A DNA stretch of 64,000 nucleotides from Sporosarcina sp. ACRSL (lineage in GTDB: Bacteria; Bacillota; Bacilli; Bacillales_A; Planococcaceae): contig NZ_JAKRNT010000008.1 of the NCBI RefSeq assembly GCF_022346605.1, positions 124,001-188,000 on the forward strand. The letters are read 5' to 3'. Below, one piece after another: positions 38,713 through 48,479 of the stretch; within the stretch, counting starts at the first letter, position 1, and each line of letters opens with the position of its first letter. The notes below the pieces were generated by a model. It did not search any database. It saw nothing but the letters and a program-made list of their open reading frames with translations, and was not told the origin of the DNA. Made by a program: the position numbers and the translations under genes.

Positions 38713-39843
38713 ATGAGCAAGCGTGATTATTACGAAGTCCTCGGAGTGCCTAAAACGGCGAGCAAAGAGGAAATCCGGAAAGCATACCGGAAATTATCAA
38801 AACAATATCATCCCGATCTGAATAAGGAAGCGGGAGCCGAAGACAAATTTAAAGAAGTAACGGAAGCGTTTGAAACGTTGAGCGATGAAAATAAACGAGC
38901 GCATTACGATCAATTTGGCCATTCTGACCCTAATCAAGGTTTTGGCGGATTCGGTGGCTTCGGTGGAGGATCTGCCGACGGATTCGGTTTTGAAGATATT
39001 TTCAGCACGTTCTTCGGTGGCGGTTCAAGACGAAGTGACCCGAATGCACCTCGGAAAGGCAATGACCTCCAATACTCCATGACAATTGATTTCATGGAAG
39101 CTGTTTTCGGGAAAGAGACTGAAATCGAGTTACCGAGAGAGGAAACATGTGATACGTGCGATGGGTCAGGAGCAAAAAAAGGTACATCGGTCAATACATG
39201 TTCTCATTGTGGAGGATCCGGACAAATTTCTGTCACTCAAAATACTCCACTAGGTCAAATGGTGAATCGCCGGACATGTCCACATTGCCAAGGAACCGGC
39301 AAAAACATTCCTGAAAAATGTGGCACTTGTCAAGGTTCTGGCCGAGTGACGAAACGGAAGAAAATCAAAGTGACAATACCGGCAGGCGTGGATGATGGCC
39401 AACAATTGCGTGTATCGGGTCAAGGGGAAGCGGGCATAAATGGAGGCCCTTCTGGTGACTTGTATATCGTCTTCAGGGTGAAGGAACATGATCGGTTCGT
39501 CCGTGAAGGCGATGACATTTATTTGGAATTGCCGCTTACATTCCCGCAATTGGCTCTCGGAGATGAAATTGAAGTGCCAACTGTCACTGGGAATGTCAAA
39601 TTGAAAATACCTGCTGGAACACAAACGGGAACAAACTTCCGTTTACGTGGAAAAGGTGTAAAAAATGTTCACGGACATGGCGTTGGAGACCAACATGTTA
39701 TTATTAAAGCAATCACCCCTAAGAAAATGACAGAAAAACAGAAAGAACTCCTTCGCGAATTCGCTTCGATTGAAGGCAACTCGCCGGATGAGTATTCAAG
39801 CTCACTTTTTGATAAAATCAAAAGAACAATTAAAGGCGACTGA
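38713..39843 (+). CDS. dnaJ: chaperone DnaJ (Hsp40)
   Basis: DnaJ delivers clients to DnaK and stimulates its ATPase. The J domain begins [12 protein letters not shown] and has the HPD triad in [11 protein letters not shown] Gly/Phe-rich linker follows. The zinc region has four CxxCxGxG units ([32 protein letters not shown]). The C-terminal client domains include [12 protein letters not shown]. It has 376 residues. Two ATGs are adjacent; the second suits the family N-terminus. It is separated from dnaK by a terminator and a promoter of its own. Confidence 0.97.
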   Translation: MSKRDYYEVLGVPKTASKEEIRKAYRKLSKQYHPDLNKEAGAEDKFKEVTEAFETLSDENKRAHYDQFGHSDPNQGFGGFGGFGGGSADGFGFEDIFSTFFGGGSRRSDPNAPRKGNDLQYSMTIDFMEAVFGKETEIELPREETCDTCDGSGAKKGTSVNTCSHCGGSGQISVTQNTPLGQMVNRRTCPHCQGTGKNIPEKCGTCQGSGRVTKRKKIKVTIPAGVDDGQQLRVSGQGEAGINGGPSGDLYIVFRVKEHDRFVREGDDIYLELPLTFPQLALGDEIEVPTVTGNVKLKIPAGTQTGTNFRLRGKGVKNVHGHGVGDQHVIIKAITPKKMTEKQKELLREFASIEGNSPDEYSSSLFDKIKRTIKGD

Positions 39844-39858
39844 AAGGGTTGATCGTAG

Positions 39859-40803
39859 TTGAAATGGTCTGAAATCTCCATCCATACATCACATGAAGCG
39901 ACCGAGGCGGTAGCTAATATTTTGCATGAAGCTGGGGCGAGCGGAGTCATCATCGAGGATTCCGAGGAGCCTGATCGAATTCATGAAGATCGTTTCGGCG
40001 AAATCTATGAGCTAAAAAAAGAGGATTTCCCTACAGAAGGGGTTATTGTGAAAGCGTATTTGCCAGTTAACAGCTTTTTAATTGAAACCGTCAAGGAAAT
40101 TAGTGAGTCCGTAGATGAACTGGCACAATACGGCTTGGATGTAGGTCTCAACCAAGTCCGGACAAACGAAGTCGATGAAGAGGACTGGGCGACGGCTTGG
40201 AAGAAATATTACCACCCGGTTAAAATCTCAGGGCGATTCACAATCGTACCGACATGGGAAAATTATGAACCGGTCGATTCCGATGAACTGATCATCGAAC
40301 TGGATCCCGGGATGGCTTTCGGTACAGGGACACATCCAACGACTGTCCTGTGCTTGCAAGCATTGGAAAAGTACGTGAAACCCGGAGATACTGTCATTGA
40401 TGTCGGAACTGGTTCGGGCGTGTTGTCAATTGGGGCAGCACTACTTGGTGCGTCGAGAGTTCATGCGCTCGATTTGGATGAAGTCGCTGTTCGGGCCGCG
40501 AAAGAGAATATTGGTCTCAACAATGTGGAAGATATTGTAGAAGTGACGCATGGCAACTTGCTAGACTCCGTAAAAGAACCGGCTTCGATTATTGTGGCCA
40601 ATATTCTTGCTGAAGTGATTATGACGTTTTCAGAAGATGCCTATTCGATCCTGCCTGAAGACGGCTTATTCATCGTTTCGGGAATCATTGCGCAAAAACG
40701 TGACCTCGTCAAGGACGATCTCCAAAGCAAAGGATTTGAAATCATTGAATCCGTTCTAATGGAAGATTGGGTAGCCATCATTGCATCAAAAAGGAGTGCG
40801 TGA
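39859..40803 (+). CDS. prmA: ribosomal protein L11 methyltransferase
   Basis: PrmA trimethylates ribosomal protein L11. It starts with TTG (MKWSEISIHTSHEA) after GAAAGGG. The SAM-binding fold shows DPGMAFGTGTHPTT, VIDVGTGSGVLSIGA and VANILAEVI. It has 314 residues, the usual length. dnaJ ends 15 bases before it and rsmE begins directly after, so the three are probably co-transcribed. Confidence 0.95.
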   Translation: MKWSEISIHTSHEATEAVANILHEAGASGVIIEDSEEPDRIHEDRFGEIYELKKEDFPTEGVIVKAYLPVNSFLIETVKEISESVDELAQYGLDVGLNQVRTNEVDEEDWATAWKKYYHPVKISGRFTIVPTWENYEPVDSDELIIELDPGMAFGTGTHPTTVLCLQALEKYVKPGDTVIDVGTGSGVLSIGAALLGASRVHALDLDEVAVRAAKENIGLNNVEDIVEVTHGNLLDSVKEPASIIVANILAEVIMTFSEDAYSILPEDGLFIVSGIIAQKRDLVKDDLQSKGFEIIESVLMEDWVAIIASKRSA

Positions 40804-40805
40804 TT

Positions 40806-41546
40806 GTGCAACGGTATTTCTTGGAAACACCGTTCGATGAGGACGGAAACGCCTTCATTCCGGGTGATGACGGTAAGCATATCGCTAAGGTGATGAGAAT
40901 GGATACAGGTGATTGCATTATCGCTGTTGACGAAGGGGAAGCTTTCTTTTCTGAAATCACGCAGATCCAGTCCGATGGCGTTACGATTCGAAAAGTGGAG
41001 GGCCCCCTGCCTTCAAACGAAATGGGCGTGAACGTAACCATCGCTTGTGGTTTGCCTAAAGGTGATAAATTGGAACTCATCGTCCAAAAAGGCACCGAAC
41101 TAGGCATGTCAAAGATGATCCCCTTTGAGGCCGAACGTTCCATCGTCAAATGGGACACGAAAAAAGGCGATAAAAAAGTGGAGCGGCTGAAAAAAATTGC
41201 AAAGGAAGCAGCGGAGCAATGTCACCGAACGATCATCCCTGATGTGCTGGCGCCTATGTCTTTCAAGCAATTACTTAACGAGTCCCGCAACTTTGATATT
41301 TGTTTTTTTGCATATGAAGAAGATGCAAAAAGCGAGGAGCCTAACAGGATTGCAGACAGGCTGAAAAACGTGTATCATAAACAAACGGTGCTCGTAGTTT
41401 TCGGTCCGGAAGGCGGATTGTCAAGAAGGGAAGCCGAGGAAATGCGTTCCGCGGAATTCCAGTCAGTTTCATTAGGTCCGCGTATACTAAGGACGGAAAC
41501 CGCACCACTTTACTTTTTGTCCGCTATGTCATACGAATTTGAATGA
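40806..41546 (+). CDS. rsmE: 16S rRNA m3U1498 methyltransferase RsmE
   Basis: RsmE (YqeU) methylates U1498 of 16S rRNA. It is a SPOUT-class enzyme with a C-terminal knot: VVFGPEGGLSRREAEEM and SLGPRILRTETAPLYFLS. The N-terminal PUA-like domain starts VQRYFLETPFDEDG. The start is GTG 40806, with AAGGAG 9 bases upstream; the open frame begins earlier, within prmA, and is not used. It has 246 residues. Confidence 0.95.
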   Translation: MQRYFLETPFDEDGNAFIPGDDGKHIAKVMRMDTGDCIIAVDEGEAFFSEITQIQSDGVTIRKVEGPLPSNEMGVNVTIACGLPKGDKLELIVQKGTELGMSKMIPFEAERSIVKWDTKKGDKKVERLKKIAKEAAEQCHRTIIPDVLAPMSFKQLLNESRNFDICFFAYEEDAKSEEPNRIADRLKNVYHKQTVLVVFGPEGGLSRREAEEMRSAEFQSVSLGPRILRTETAPLYFLSAMSYEFE

Positions 41547-41562
41547 AAGAGGTGAGCAGCTA

Positions 41563-42903
41563 GTGTCTTCTGTCGCATTTCATACATTAGGCTGCAAAGT
41601 AAACCATTATGAAACGGAAGCGATTTGGCAACTTTTCAAAGAAGCCGGATACGAACGCTCCGATTTTGAGAAAAATGCAGACGTCTACGTTATTAATACA
41701 TGTACGGTCACGAATACCGGCGATAAGAAAAGTCGCCAAGTCATCCGGAGAGCCATTCGGAAAAATCCGGATGCGGTCATTTGTGTCACTGGTTGCTATG
41801 CCCAGACTTCCCCTGCTGAAATCATGGCTATTCCGGGAGTCGATATTGTCGTCGGTACACAAGACCGTACAAAATTACTCGGTCTCATTGACGAATACAA
41901 AGTGGAACGTCAACCAATCAATGCTGTCCGGAATATTATGAAGAACCGTGTCTATGAAGAGCTGGATGTTCCTGCTTTCACAGATCGCACGAGAGCTTCA
42001 TTGAAAATACAGGAAGGCTGCAACAACTTCTGTACTTTCTGTATCATCCCGTGGGCACGTGGACTAATGCGTTCACGAGATCCCGAAGAAGTAATTCGGC
42101 AAGCACAGCAATTAGTCGATGCAGGCTACTTGGAAATCGTCCTAACAGGAATCCACACTGGCGGATATGGTGAGGATTTAAAAGATTATAATCTTGCCCG
42201 CCTCCTACGCGACCTTGAAACGAAGGTTACAGGATTGAAAAGACTGCGGATCAGCTCCATTGAAGCAAGCCAATTGACAGACGAAGTGATTGAAGTGCTT
42301 CGTGAGTCAACGAAAATTGTAAGACATTTGCATATTCCGATCCAATCTGGTTCGGATACAGTGCTGAAACGCATGAGAAGGAAATATACGATGGAATTTT
42401 TCGCAGAACGGCTTGACCGTTTGCGTGAAGTATTGCCTCATCTTGCCATCACATCTGACGTCATCGTAGGGTTCCCAGGTGAAACGGAAGAGGAATTCAT
42501 GGACACGTATAACTTCATCAGAGACTATCGTTTTTCCGAATTGCATGTGTTCCCGTATTCAAAACGTACAGGAACTCCAGCTGCAAGGATGGAAGATCAA
42601 ATTGACGAAGAAGTGAAAAATGAACGAGTCCATCGACTGCTCGAGTTGAACGACCAACTGGCGAAACAATATGCGTCCGAATTTGAAGACGAAGTGCTTG
42701 AGGTCATTCCTGAAGAGAAATACAAGCTTGATCCAGAAAGTGGTTTGTATGAAGGATATACTGACAACTATTTAAAAATTGTCTTCCCGGCGGATGAGTC
42801 GATGGTCGGAAAAATCGTCAAAGTCAAAATTACGAAAGCTGGCTATCCATATAACGAAGGTCAATTCGTCCGAGTTGTAGAAGAGGAAGAAGCCCTTGCA
42901 TAA
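41563..42903 (+). CDS. mtaB: tRNA t6A37 methylthiotransferase MtaB
   Basis: MtaB (YqeV) converts t6A to ms2t6A at tRNA position 37. It binds two iron-sulfur clusters. The N-terminal cysteines include C11 (LGCKVNHYET) and C47 (VINTCTVTN), with a third in VTGCYAQ. The radical-SAM motif is CNNFCTFCIIPWARG. A C-terminal TRAM domain ends the protein (GYTDNYLKIVF, YPYNEGQFVRVV). The start is GTG 41563 after GAGGTG. tcdA, at the start of the window, modifies the same base family. Confidence 0.95.
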   Translation: MSSVAFHTLGCKVNHYETEAIWQLFKEAGYERSDFEKNADVYVINTCTVTNTGDKKSRQVIRRAIRKNPDAVICVTGCYAQTSPAEIMAIPGVDIVVGTQDRTKLLGLIDEYKVERQPINAVRNIMKNRVYEELDVPAFTDRTRASLKIQEGCNNFCTFCIIPWARGLMRSRDPEEVIRQAQQLVDAGYLEIVLTGIHTGGYGEDLKDYNLARLLRDLETKVTGLKRLRISSIEASQLTDEVIEVLRESTKIVRHLHIPIQSGSDTVLKRMRRKYTMEFFAERLDRLREVLPHLAITSDVIVGFPGETEEEFMDTYNFIRDYRFSELHVFPYSKRTGTPAARMEDQIDEEVKNERVHRLLELNDQLAKQYASEFEDEVLEVIPEEKYKLDPESGLYEGYTDNYLKIVFPADESMVGKIVKVKITKAGYPYNEGQFVRVVEEEEALA

Positions 42904-42913
42904 CAAAATTAGA

Positions 42914-42950
42914 AAAACGGTTCATCCGATGTTGGGTGGACTGTTTTTTG
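42914..42950 (+). terminator. terminator after mtaB
   Basis: AACGGTTCATCC and GGGTGGACTGTT pair with wobbles around GATGTT, and T6 follows. Confidence 0.75.
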
Positions 42951-43014
42951 ATGCGAAGAAAACCTATATTTGCTATGATGAAAGAGGTACGTACAACTGG
43001 AGGAGGAAATTACG

Positions 43015-43686
43015 TTGAATCAACAATACGCAGCATACATCGACCATACATTACTAAAAGCGGATGCGACAAAAGAGGAAATCGAAAAACTTTGCGAGGA
43101 AGCGAAAACGTATTCGTTCGCGTCGGTGTGCGTCAACCCGGCTTGGGTCAAAACGGCCGCAGATATCTTAAAAGGGTCTTCTGTAAAAGTATGTACAGTA
43201 ATCGGTTTTCCGTTAGGTGCATCAACAAGTGCGGTGAAAGCATTTGAAACGAACGATGCGATTGAAAACGGAGCGGGAGAAATTGACATGGTCATCAATA
43301 TCGGAGCGCTAAAAAGCGGTGACGATGAACTTGTGAAACAAGATATTTCAGCTGTCGTGAATGCGGCAAAAGGAAAGGCAATCGTGAAAGTAATTATTGA
43401 AACGTCATTGCTTACCGATCAGGAAAAAAGAAAAGCTTGCGAACTGTCACGGGTTGCCGGAGCCGATTTTGTCAAAACGTCAACTGGATTTTCCACTGGT
43501 GGGGCAACTGTTGAAGATGTCAAATTAATGAGAGGTGTCGTCGGTCCCGAAATGGGTGTTAAAGCCTCAGGAGGAGTCCGTAGCTTCGAGGATATGAAAA
43601 AGATGATCGAGGTTGGGGCGACAAGGATTGGCGCAAGTTCAGGCGTCCAAATCATGCAAGGGTTGCAAGGCAATTCTGCGTATTGA
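43015..43686 (+). CDS. deoC: deoxyribose-phosphate aldolase
   Basis: DeoC splits deoxyribose 5-phosphate into glyceraldehyde 3-phosphate and acetaldehyde in deoxynucleoside breakdown. The TIM-barrel enzyme begins [19 protein letters not shown]. The Schiff-base lysine is K154 in [11 protein letters not shown], and a second conserved lysine lies in [14 protein letters not shown]. It has 223 residues. It starts with TTG at 43015 after AGGAGG. In B. subtilis deoC is elsewhere; here it fills the gap between mtaB and rpsU. Confidence 0.95.
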   Translation: MNQQYAAYIDHTLLKADATKEEIEKLCEEAKTYSFASVCVNPAWVKTAADILKGSSVKVCTVIGFPLGASTSAVKAFETNDAIENGAGEIDMVINIGALKSGDDELVKQDISAVVNAAKGKAIVKVIIETSLLTDQEKRKACELSRVAGADFVKTSTGFSTGGATVEDVKLMRGVVGPEMGVKASGGVRSFEDMKKMIEVGATRIGASSGVQIMQGLQGNSAY

Positions 43687-43750
43687 TTGGGCTTCTCCCC
43701 AAAACAAAGTAAAATTTCCTATTTTGCAAAGATATTTTGGAAGTTTTTTA

Positions 43751-43779
43751 TTGACCACTAGCAGATAGTACGTTATAAT
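43751..43779 (+). promoter_or_regulatory. sigma-A promoter for rpsU
   Basis: TTGACC (43751–43756), a 17-base spacer and TATAAT (43774–43779). Confidence 0.8.
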
Positions 43780-43839
43780 TTTTTAGTACAAGGAGTAACG
43801 CCTTGTTTCGAAGTGTGCTCGGAGGGAGGGACAAGAGAT

Positions 43840-44013
43840 ATGACGAAAACTGTCGTTCGCAAAAATGAATCGCTTGAAGATGCTCTTCGCCGCTTCAAAC
43901 GTACTGTATCAAAAAGTGGTACAATACAAGAGGTAAGAAAGCGTGAGTTCTATGAGAAGCCAAGTGTCAAACGTAAAAAGAAGTCTGAGGCTGCTCGTAA
44001 GCGTAAATACTAA
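43840..44013 (+). CDS. rpsU: 30S ribosomal protein S21
   Basis: S21 is a small basic protein of the 30S platform near the anti-Shine-Dalgarno region. The 57 residues start [20 protein letters not shown] and end in a lysine/arginine tail ([14 protein letters not shown]), almost the B. subtilis protein. The start at 43840 follows GGAGGGAGGG; the open frame begins at 43813. A strong terminator follows. The usual next gene, yqeY, is missing. Confidence 0.96.
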   Translation: MTKTVVRKNESLEDALRRFKRTVSKSGTIQEVRKREFYEKPSVKRKKKSEAARKRKY

Positions 44014-44056
44014 TCTTTGTCCATATTGACTAACAAAAATAAGTATGTTTATGAAT

Positions 44057-44093
44057 GAAACCGGAAAATCCTATTGGATTTTCCGGTTTTTGT
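44057..44093 (+). terminator. terminator after rpsU
   Basis: AACCGGAAAATCC and GGATTTTCCGGTT are perfect arms around TATT, followed by TTTG. Confidence 0.9.
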
Positions 44094-44207
44094 ACAGTTA
44101 AGAGCAATTTCAATTCGCAATAAATCATTTTTACTTGAAATGAAACTTTTTAACAAGTGATACGTAAAGAAGGTATAATGTTGTTAAAGAAAGAGGTGAA
44201 TGAACGA

Positions 44208-45548
44208 ATGCGTAAAATGATAGGGAAGTTTCTCCTGTTCATTTTAGTCTTATCCGCGATTTCAATCCCTTTTACACCTACCGAGGCTGCGGCCGAAAAA
44301 GTATACCATGTGAAACTAAACAAGGAAGTGGAAAAAGGCCTTCATGCCTATTTGAAGCGATCCTTCAATGAGGCAGAGGAAGCCGGAGCCAAAGCAATCA
44401 TCCTCGAAATCAATACAAATGGAGGCTTTGTCGACGCGGCAGGAGAAATCGGTAAACTAATGGATGAGACGGATCCTGATATCATTGCCTATATTAATCA
44501 CAAGGCAATTTCCGCTGGTGCATACATCGCACTCCATGCTGACAAGATCTATATGTCGCCAAATGGCAAGATCGGTGCAGCCCAAGCAGTTGAAGGAACT
44601 ACAGGAAATGCAGTGGACGTGAAAGCGCATAGCCTTTGGGTGGCCGAAATGATAAGTGCTGCCGAATCGCATAACCGCAATCCAAAGTTTGCAGAAGCTA
44701 TGGCAGAACCGTCTATCGATATGCCAGAATACCGTGCAGGTGAAGGTCAGTTATTGACATTGACAGCAAGCGAAGCGGCAGATCCCGAAGTCGGTTATAG
44801 TGAGGGGACTGTTTCCTCTGTCCAGGAGATTTTGCAATTGAATGGGTTGGAAAACGCTGAAATCGTCCAGACGCAAGTGACTTTCACAGAAGGAATTGCG
44901 AGGTTCGTCACACATCCAATTGTCGTGCCGATACTTCTTTCGATCGCGGGTCTTGGCCTCGTATTAGAGCTGTATTCACCAGGGTTCGGTGTTCCGGGAA
45001 CGATGGCGATTTCAGCATTATTGCTGTTCTTTTTCGGGCATCTCATTGCTGGACTTGCAGGGTATGAAACGCTGATTTTGTTCATCATCGGAGTTGTGCT
45101 TGTCATACTTGAGTTTTTCTTGGCGGGTGGGATAGCAGGCGTCCTAGGGGCGGTCGCTATCGTTGTAAGTATCATTTTGGCGGGTGGCAATCCGATGTAT
45201 ATGGCGTATTCCGTCCTGATCGCGATTGCAGTTGCCGTCAGCGGGATGGTGATCATTATGAAATTTTTTGGAAGGAAGCTGCACTTGCTGAACAAAGTCG
45301 TTCTCATGGATTCGACGGATACCGAAAGCGGCTATGTGTCGAATGTCAACCGTGTGGAGTTGCTCGGCAAAAAAGCAATCGCAATCACTCCTCTCCGTCC
45401 TTCCGGCACGATCGACATGGAAGGCGAGCGAATCGATGTCGTTTCACAAGGAAGCTATATCGATAGGGGAAAACATGTTATCATTGTAAAGGTTGAAGGA
45501 TCCCGGATTGTCGTTCGGGAAGTCGAAGAAAAAGGGGAGAGTAAATAA
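44208..45548 (+). CDS. NfeD-type membrane serine protease (YqeZ)
   Basis: This is the long NfeD family (YqeZ, NfeD1b), a ClpP-like membrane protease linked to flotillin function. A signal peptide ([22 protein letters not shown]) is followed by the protease domain: [15 protein letters not shown], the serine site in [14 protein letters not shown] and [11 protein letters not shown]. Several membrane helices ([17 protein letters not shown] to VSIILAGG) and a C-terminal OB-like NfeD domain follow. The start is not certain: ATG 44208 fits the signal peptide, while ATG 44178 and 44157 are also in frame. Its stop touches the floA start. Confidence 0.9.
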   Translation: MRKMIGKFLLFILVLSAISIPFTPTEAAAEKVYHVKLNKEVEKGLHAYLKRSFNEAEEAGAKAIILEINTNGGFVDAAGEIGKLMDETDPDIIAYINHKAISAGAYIALHADKIYMSPNGKIGAAQAVEGTTGNAVDVKAHSLWVAEMISAAESHNRNPKFAEAMAEPSIDMPEYRAGEGQLLTLTASEAADPEVGYSEGTVSSVQEILQLNGLENAEIVQTQVTFTEGIARFVTHPIVVPILLSIAGLGLVLELYSPGFGVPGTMAISALLLFFFGHLIAGLAGYETLILFIIGVVLVILEFFLAGGIAGVLGAVAIVVSIILAGGNPMYMAYSVLIAIAVAVSGMVIIMKFFGRKLHLLNKVVLMDSTDTESGYVSNVNRVELLGKKAIAITPLRPSGTIDMEGERIDVVSQGSYIDRGKHVIIVKVEGSRIVVREVEEKGESK

Positions 45549-46561
45549 TGGGTGCACTATTAGGTACCGGAAGTATGATTCTTACGATTGCCATCATCAT
45601 TGGAGTCATTATCATTTTGTCAGTGTTTTTCACCTTAGTACCAGTTACACTATGGATTTCCGCATTAGCAGCTGGGGTCCGTGTAAGTATTTTCACATTA
45701 ATCGGTATGCGTCTTCGTCGGGTTATTCCGAGCAGAGTTGTCAATCCGCTAATCAAGGCGCATAAAGCAGGTCTCACTGTAGGGATCAACCAACTTGAGA
45801 GCCACTACTTGGCGGGTGGTAACGTCGACCGTGTTGTCAACGCATTGATCGCTGCGCATCGCGCGAATATCGAGTTGACATTTGAACGTGCAGCAGCTAT
45901 CGACCTAGCAGGACGTGATGTTCTCGAAGCGGTACAAATGTCGGTTAATCCGAAAGTTATTGAAACACCGTTTATTGCTGGTGTTGCATTGAACGGAATT
46001 GAAGTAAAAGCGAAAGCCCGTATTACAGTACGTGCCAACATTGACCGTCTCGTCGGTGGTGCTGGTGAAGAAACGGTCATCGCCCGTGTTGGTGAAGGGA
46101 TCATCTCGACAATCGGTGCTTCCGTCAACCATGCAAAAGTATTAGAAAATCCGGATTTGATTTCTCAAACGGTCTTATCAAAAGGTCTTGATTCTGGAAC
46201 AGCTTTTGAAATCCTATCTATTGATATCGCTGATGTTGATATCGGTAAAAACATCGGTGCTGAGCTTCAGACAGAACAGGCCATGGCGGATAAAAACATT
46301 GCACAGGCGAAAGCGGAAGAACGCCGGGCAATGGCTGTTGCGAATGAACAGGAAATGAAAGCGAAAGTCCAAGAGATGCGTGCGAAAGTGGTCGGAGCGG
46401 AAGCCGAAGTTCCTCTTGCGATGGCAGAAGCACTCCGCACAGGTAACATCGGCATCATGGATTATATGAACTACAAAAATATCCAAGCCGATACGAGTAT
46501 GCGTGATTCTATAAGTAAAGTCGGCGTCGATCAGAAAAAACCTGATGGGAACAAAGAGTGA
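45548..46561 (+). CDS. floA: flotillin-like protein FloA
   Basis: FloA (YqfA) organises functional membrane microdomains. A membrane-inserted hydrophobic hairpin or helix is N-terminal ([19 protein letters not shown]). The SPFH/PHB domain follows ([40 protein letters not shown]). An Ala/Glu-rich coiled coil lies near the end ([23 protein letters not shown]-type repeats). It has 337 residues, close to family length. The start codon overlaps the nfeD-type stop, the usual pairing for these two genes. Confidence 0.95.
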   Translation: MGALLGTGSMILTIAIIIGVIIILSVFFTLVPVTLWISALAAGVRVSIFTLIGMRLRRVIPSRVVNPLIKAHKAGLTVGINQLESHYLAGGNVDRVVNALIAAHRANIELTFERAAAIDLAGRDVLEAVQMSVNPKVIETPFIAGVALNGIEVKAKARITVRANIDRLVGGAGEETVIARVGEGIISTIGASVNHAKVLENPDLISQTVLSKGLDSGTAFEILSIDIADVDIGKNIGAELQTEQAMADKNIAQAKAEERRAMAVANEQEMKAKVQEMRAKVVGAEAEVPLAMAEALRTGNIGIMDYMNYKNIQADTSMRDSISKVGVDQKKPDGNKE

Positions 46562-46598
46562 CGTTTGAGCGGAAAATTCCCGGAAAGGGGATGCACAG

Positions 46599-47093
46599 AT
46601 GGAACAACTAATTATTTTAGCCGTCCTAGGGCTTATCAGTATGCTCTTCAAAGGGAAGAAGCCTGAACAAGCACCTAAGACGCAGAAAAGACAGCAGACA
46701 GCACAGACAGGCACTCCTGACCCTATGCGGAAGCTGAAAGAAATGACGCAGGAGATGTACCAAGAGATCCAGCGTGAATTTCAAACCGAAATCGATGAAC
46801 CGCCGAGCAGGCAGTCTCCTAAACAGACGCCACCACCGGTTGTTTCGCTCCCAACTGAAGTAATAAAAGCCGATAGACGGGAGAATGCGAATGCAATATC
46901 GGTTCAAACCGATCAGAAAAATGCCCGGTCTTCTTCTCGGGAATCGCATCGAGGACGGTTAACAGCTCATCAAGGAAGCCATGTCTCAAATGTGCAAGTT
47001 GCGCATAGCGATTTGATTCCAAAAACAGAACAGGACTTGATCAAAGGAATCATTTTCGCTGAAATTTTGGGGCCTCCCAAATCAAAACAATAA
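46599..47093 (+). CDS. uncharacterised membrane-anchored protein after floA
   Basis: The 164-residue protein has a short hydrophobic N-terminus (LIILAVLGLISMLFKGKK), then a long polar, Gln/Pro/Ser-rich, probably disordered middle. It closes with a conserved-looking block, DLIKGIIFAEILGPPKSKQ. I know similar EILGPP-type tails from other Bacilli only as uncharacterised proteins. It follows floA by 37 bases with an AAAGGGG ribosome site and ends at the terminator. It may be a flotillin-associated protein; that is inference from position. Confidence 0.75.
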   Translation: MEQLIILAVLGLISMLFKGKKPEQAPKTQKRQQTAQTGTPDPMRKLKEMTQEMYQEIQREFQTEIDEPPSRQSPKQTPPPVVSLPTEVIKADRRENANAISVQTDQKNARSSSRESHRGRLTAHQGSHVSNVQVAHSDLIPKTEQDLIKGIIFAEILGPPKSKQ

Positions 47094-47098
47094 TCATT

Positions 47099-47138
47099 GA
47101 CCCCCTATCCAAATCATAGGCTTGGATAGGGGGTTTTA
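47099..47138 (+). terminator. terminator after the floA cluster
   Basis: ACCCCCTATCCAA and TTGGATAGGGGGT are perfect arms, followed by TTTATC. The GGGGG of the 3' arm is also the only ribosome site for yqfC. Confidence 0.85.
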
Positions 47139-47140
47139 TC

Positions 47141-47389
47141 TTGAAAAAATTATTTAAAATGAACTCATCAGTAACAATTGAAGAATTTGATTCGGTTAGG
47201 ATTACGGGTCCCTATTTATTATTGAAACTGGGTCCTGATTATGCGGTGATCCGGTGTGATGACCATGTCATTGAGGCAACGGGTGATGAACTTATCGTCG
47301 AAACGTTATCGGAAGAAATGGCGGTATTCTCTTTTGATACGTTGAAAGCCGTAACGGTCAAAGAAATGAAAGATGGCCAGAATCTATGA
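47141..47389 (+). CDS. yqfC: sporulation protein YqfC (short form)
   Basis: The 82-residue product matches the YqfC/YabP sporulation family in its core (SVRITGPYLLLKLGPDYAVI … TGDELIVETLSEEMAVF), as two copies of a beta-rich repeat. It is shorter at the N-terminus than B. subtilis YqfC. It starts with TTG after TAGGGGG, which belongs to the terminator stem. Its stop overlaps the yqfD start (ATGA). In B. subtilis yqfCD is expressed in the mother cell under SigE; I could not confirm a SigE promoter here. Confidence 0.85.
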   Translation: MKKLFKMNSSVTIEEFDSVRITGPYLLLKLGPDYAVIRCDDHVIEATGDELIVETLSEEMAVFSFDTLKAVTVKEMKDGQNL

Positions 47390-48474
47390 TTCATAAGCGC
47401 TATAATGTTGTTCTCACTGGTAAAACGGATCCATCCAGATTTCTGACATTTCTTGCTCGTGAAGGCGTGAAAATTTCCGGAGCTATGGAATCAGGAAAAG
47501 GGATTAAGTTCAGGACCGATAAAAAAGGTATTCAATTCATACGGAAGCATAGACGTCGGTATAAAATGAAAATATCTATTCGACCTGCTGACGAAGGGGC
47601 AGTAGAAAAAAGGCTCTTTACATCATTTCGTTTTATTATTGCATGCATCATTCCCCTAATTGCTTCATTATTTTTATGGAAAATTGAAATTGAAACAGAT
47701 GTCCCTGAAGTTTCCGAACGGATTAGCGAAAAATTGGAGGAAAACTCAATTTCATTGTTCCGGCCACTGTCTATGATTCCAGACGAAGGGGAGATCCGCA
47801 GGGCACTCATGTCTGAAGATCAATCCCTTTCTTGGGTGCGCTTCAAAAGGTCCGGTAGTACATTGACAGTCATACCGATGCTTTCTCCTAAATTAAATGA
47901 AAGTATCGAAAAAACCAGCTCTCCTTCTGACCTTATCGCACGTACGGGTGGAGTCATAACAGGTTTTAAATTGAGCAGTGGTGAAAGGGTAGCCCGTGTT
48001 CATCAAACTGTAAAAAAAGGCGATTTGCTTGCTACTGGTATTTTGGAGCAAGGCAATAAACGATCAATAGTCGGAGCGGAAGGTTCTGTGTATGCCGATT
48101 TTTGGATGGAATATTCGTTTAAAATTCCTAAAACAGTCGATTATTATTTACTTGGGGAGGAAAATGTAGTCATCCATTGGCAGTCCCCAATCGTTTGGAA
48201 CGAGGGAAGGCTGCCTTCATTTCGGCCTTTCATGCAAACCGAAAGATATAGGGAAGACCGCCGTGACCAATTTGAGCTGGTGGAAGGTATGGAAGAGGAT
48301 GTAATCATTCCGTTACTAAAATATAAAATTCTGAATGAAACACAATCCGACCTCATCATAAAAGATGAAAATATTTTACACTTGACGTTCGAAAATGATA
48401 CAGTTGAGGGGACTATATTGTTTTTAATGAATGAGAATATAGCGATAAAAAGACCGTTATCCCAAGGAGACTGA
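47386..48474 (+). CDS. yqfD: sporulation protein YqfD
   Basis: YqfD is a mother-cell sporulation membrane protein of uncertain role. The N-terminal cytoplasmic part (PSRFLTFLAREGVKISGAM, KGIQFIRKHRRRYKMKI) is followed by one clear membrane helix (FIIACIIPLIASLFLWKIEI) and a long outer domain with VRFKRSGSTLTV, DLIARTGGVITGF and VKKGDLLATGIL. It has 362 residues. It starts in an ATGA overlap with yqfC and ends 5 bases before phoH. Confidence 0.9.
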   Translation: MIHKRYNVVLTGKTDPSRFLTFLAREGVKISGAMESGKGIKFRTDKKGIQFIRKHRRRYKMKISIRPADEGAVEKRLFTSFRFIIACIIPLIASLFLWKIEIETDVPEVSERISEKLEENSISLFRPLSMIPDEGEIRRALMSEDQSLSWVRFKRSGSTLTVIPMLSPKLNESIEKTSSPSDLIARTGGVITGFKLSSGERVARVHQTVKKGDLLATGILEQGNKRSIVGAEGSVYADFWMEYSFKIPKTVDYYLLGEENVVIHWQSPIVWNEGRLPSFRPFMQTERYREDRRDQFELVEGMEEDVIIPLLKYKILNETQSDLIIKDENILHLTFENDTVEGTILFLMNENIAIKRPLSQGD

Positions 48475-48479
48475 AACTA

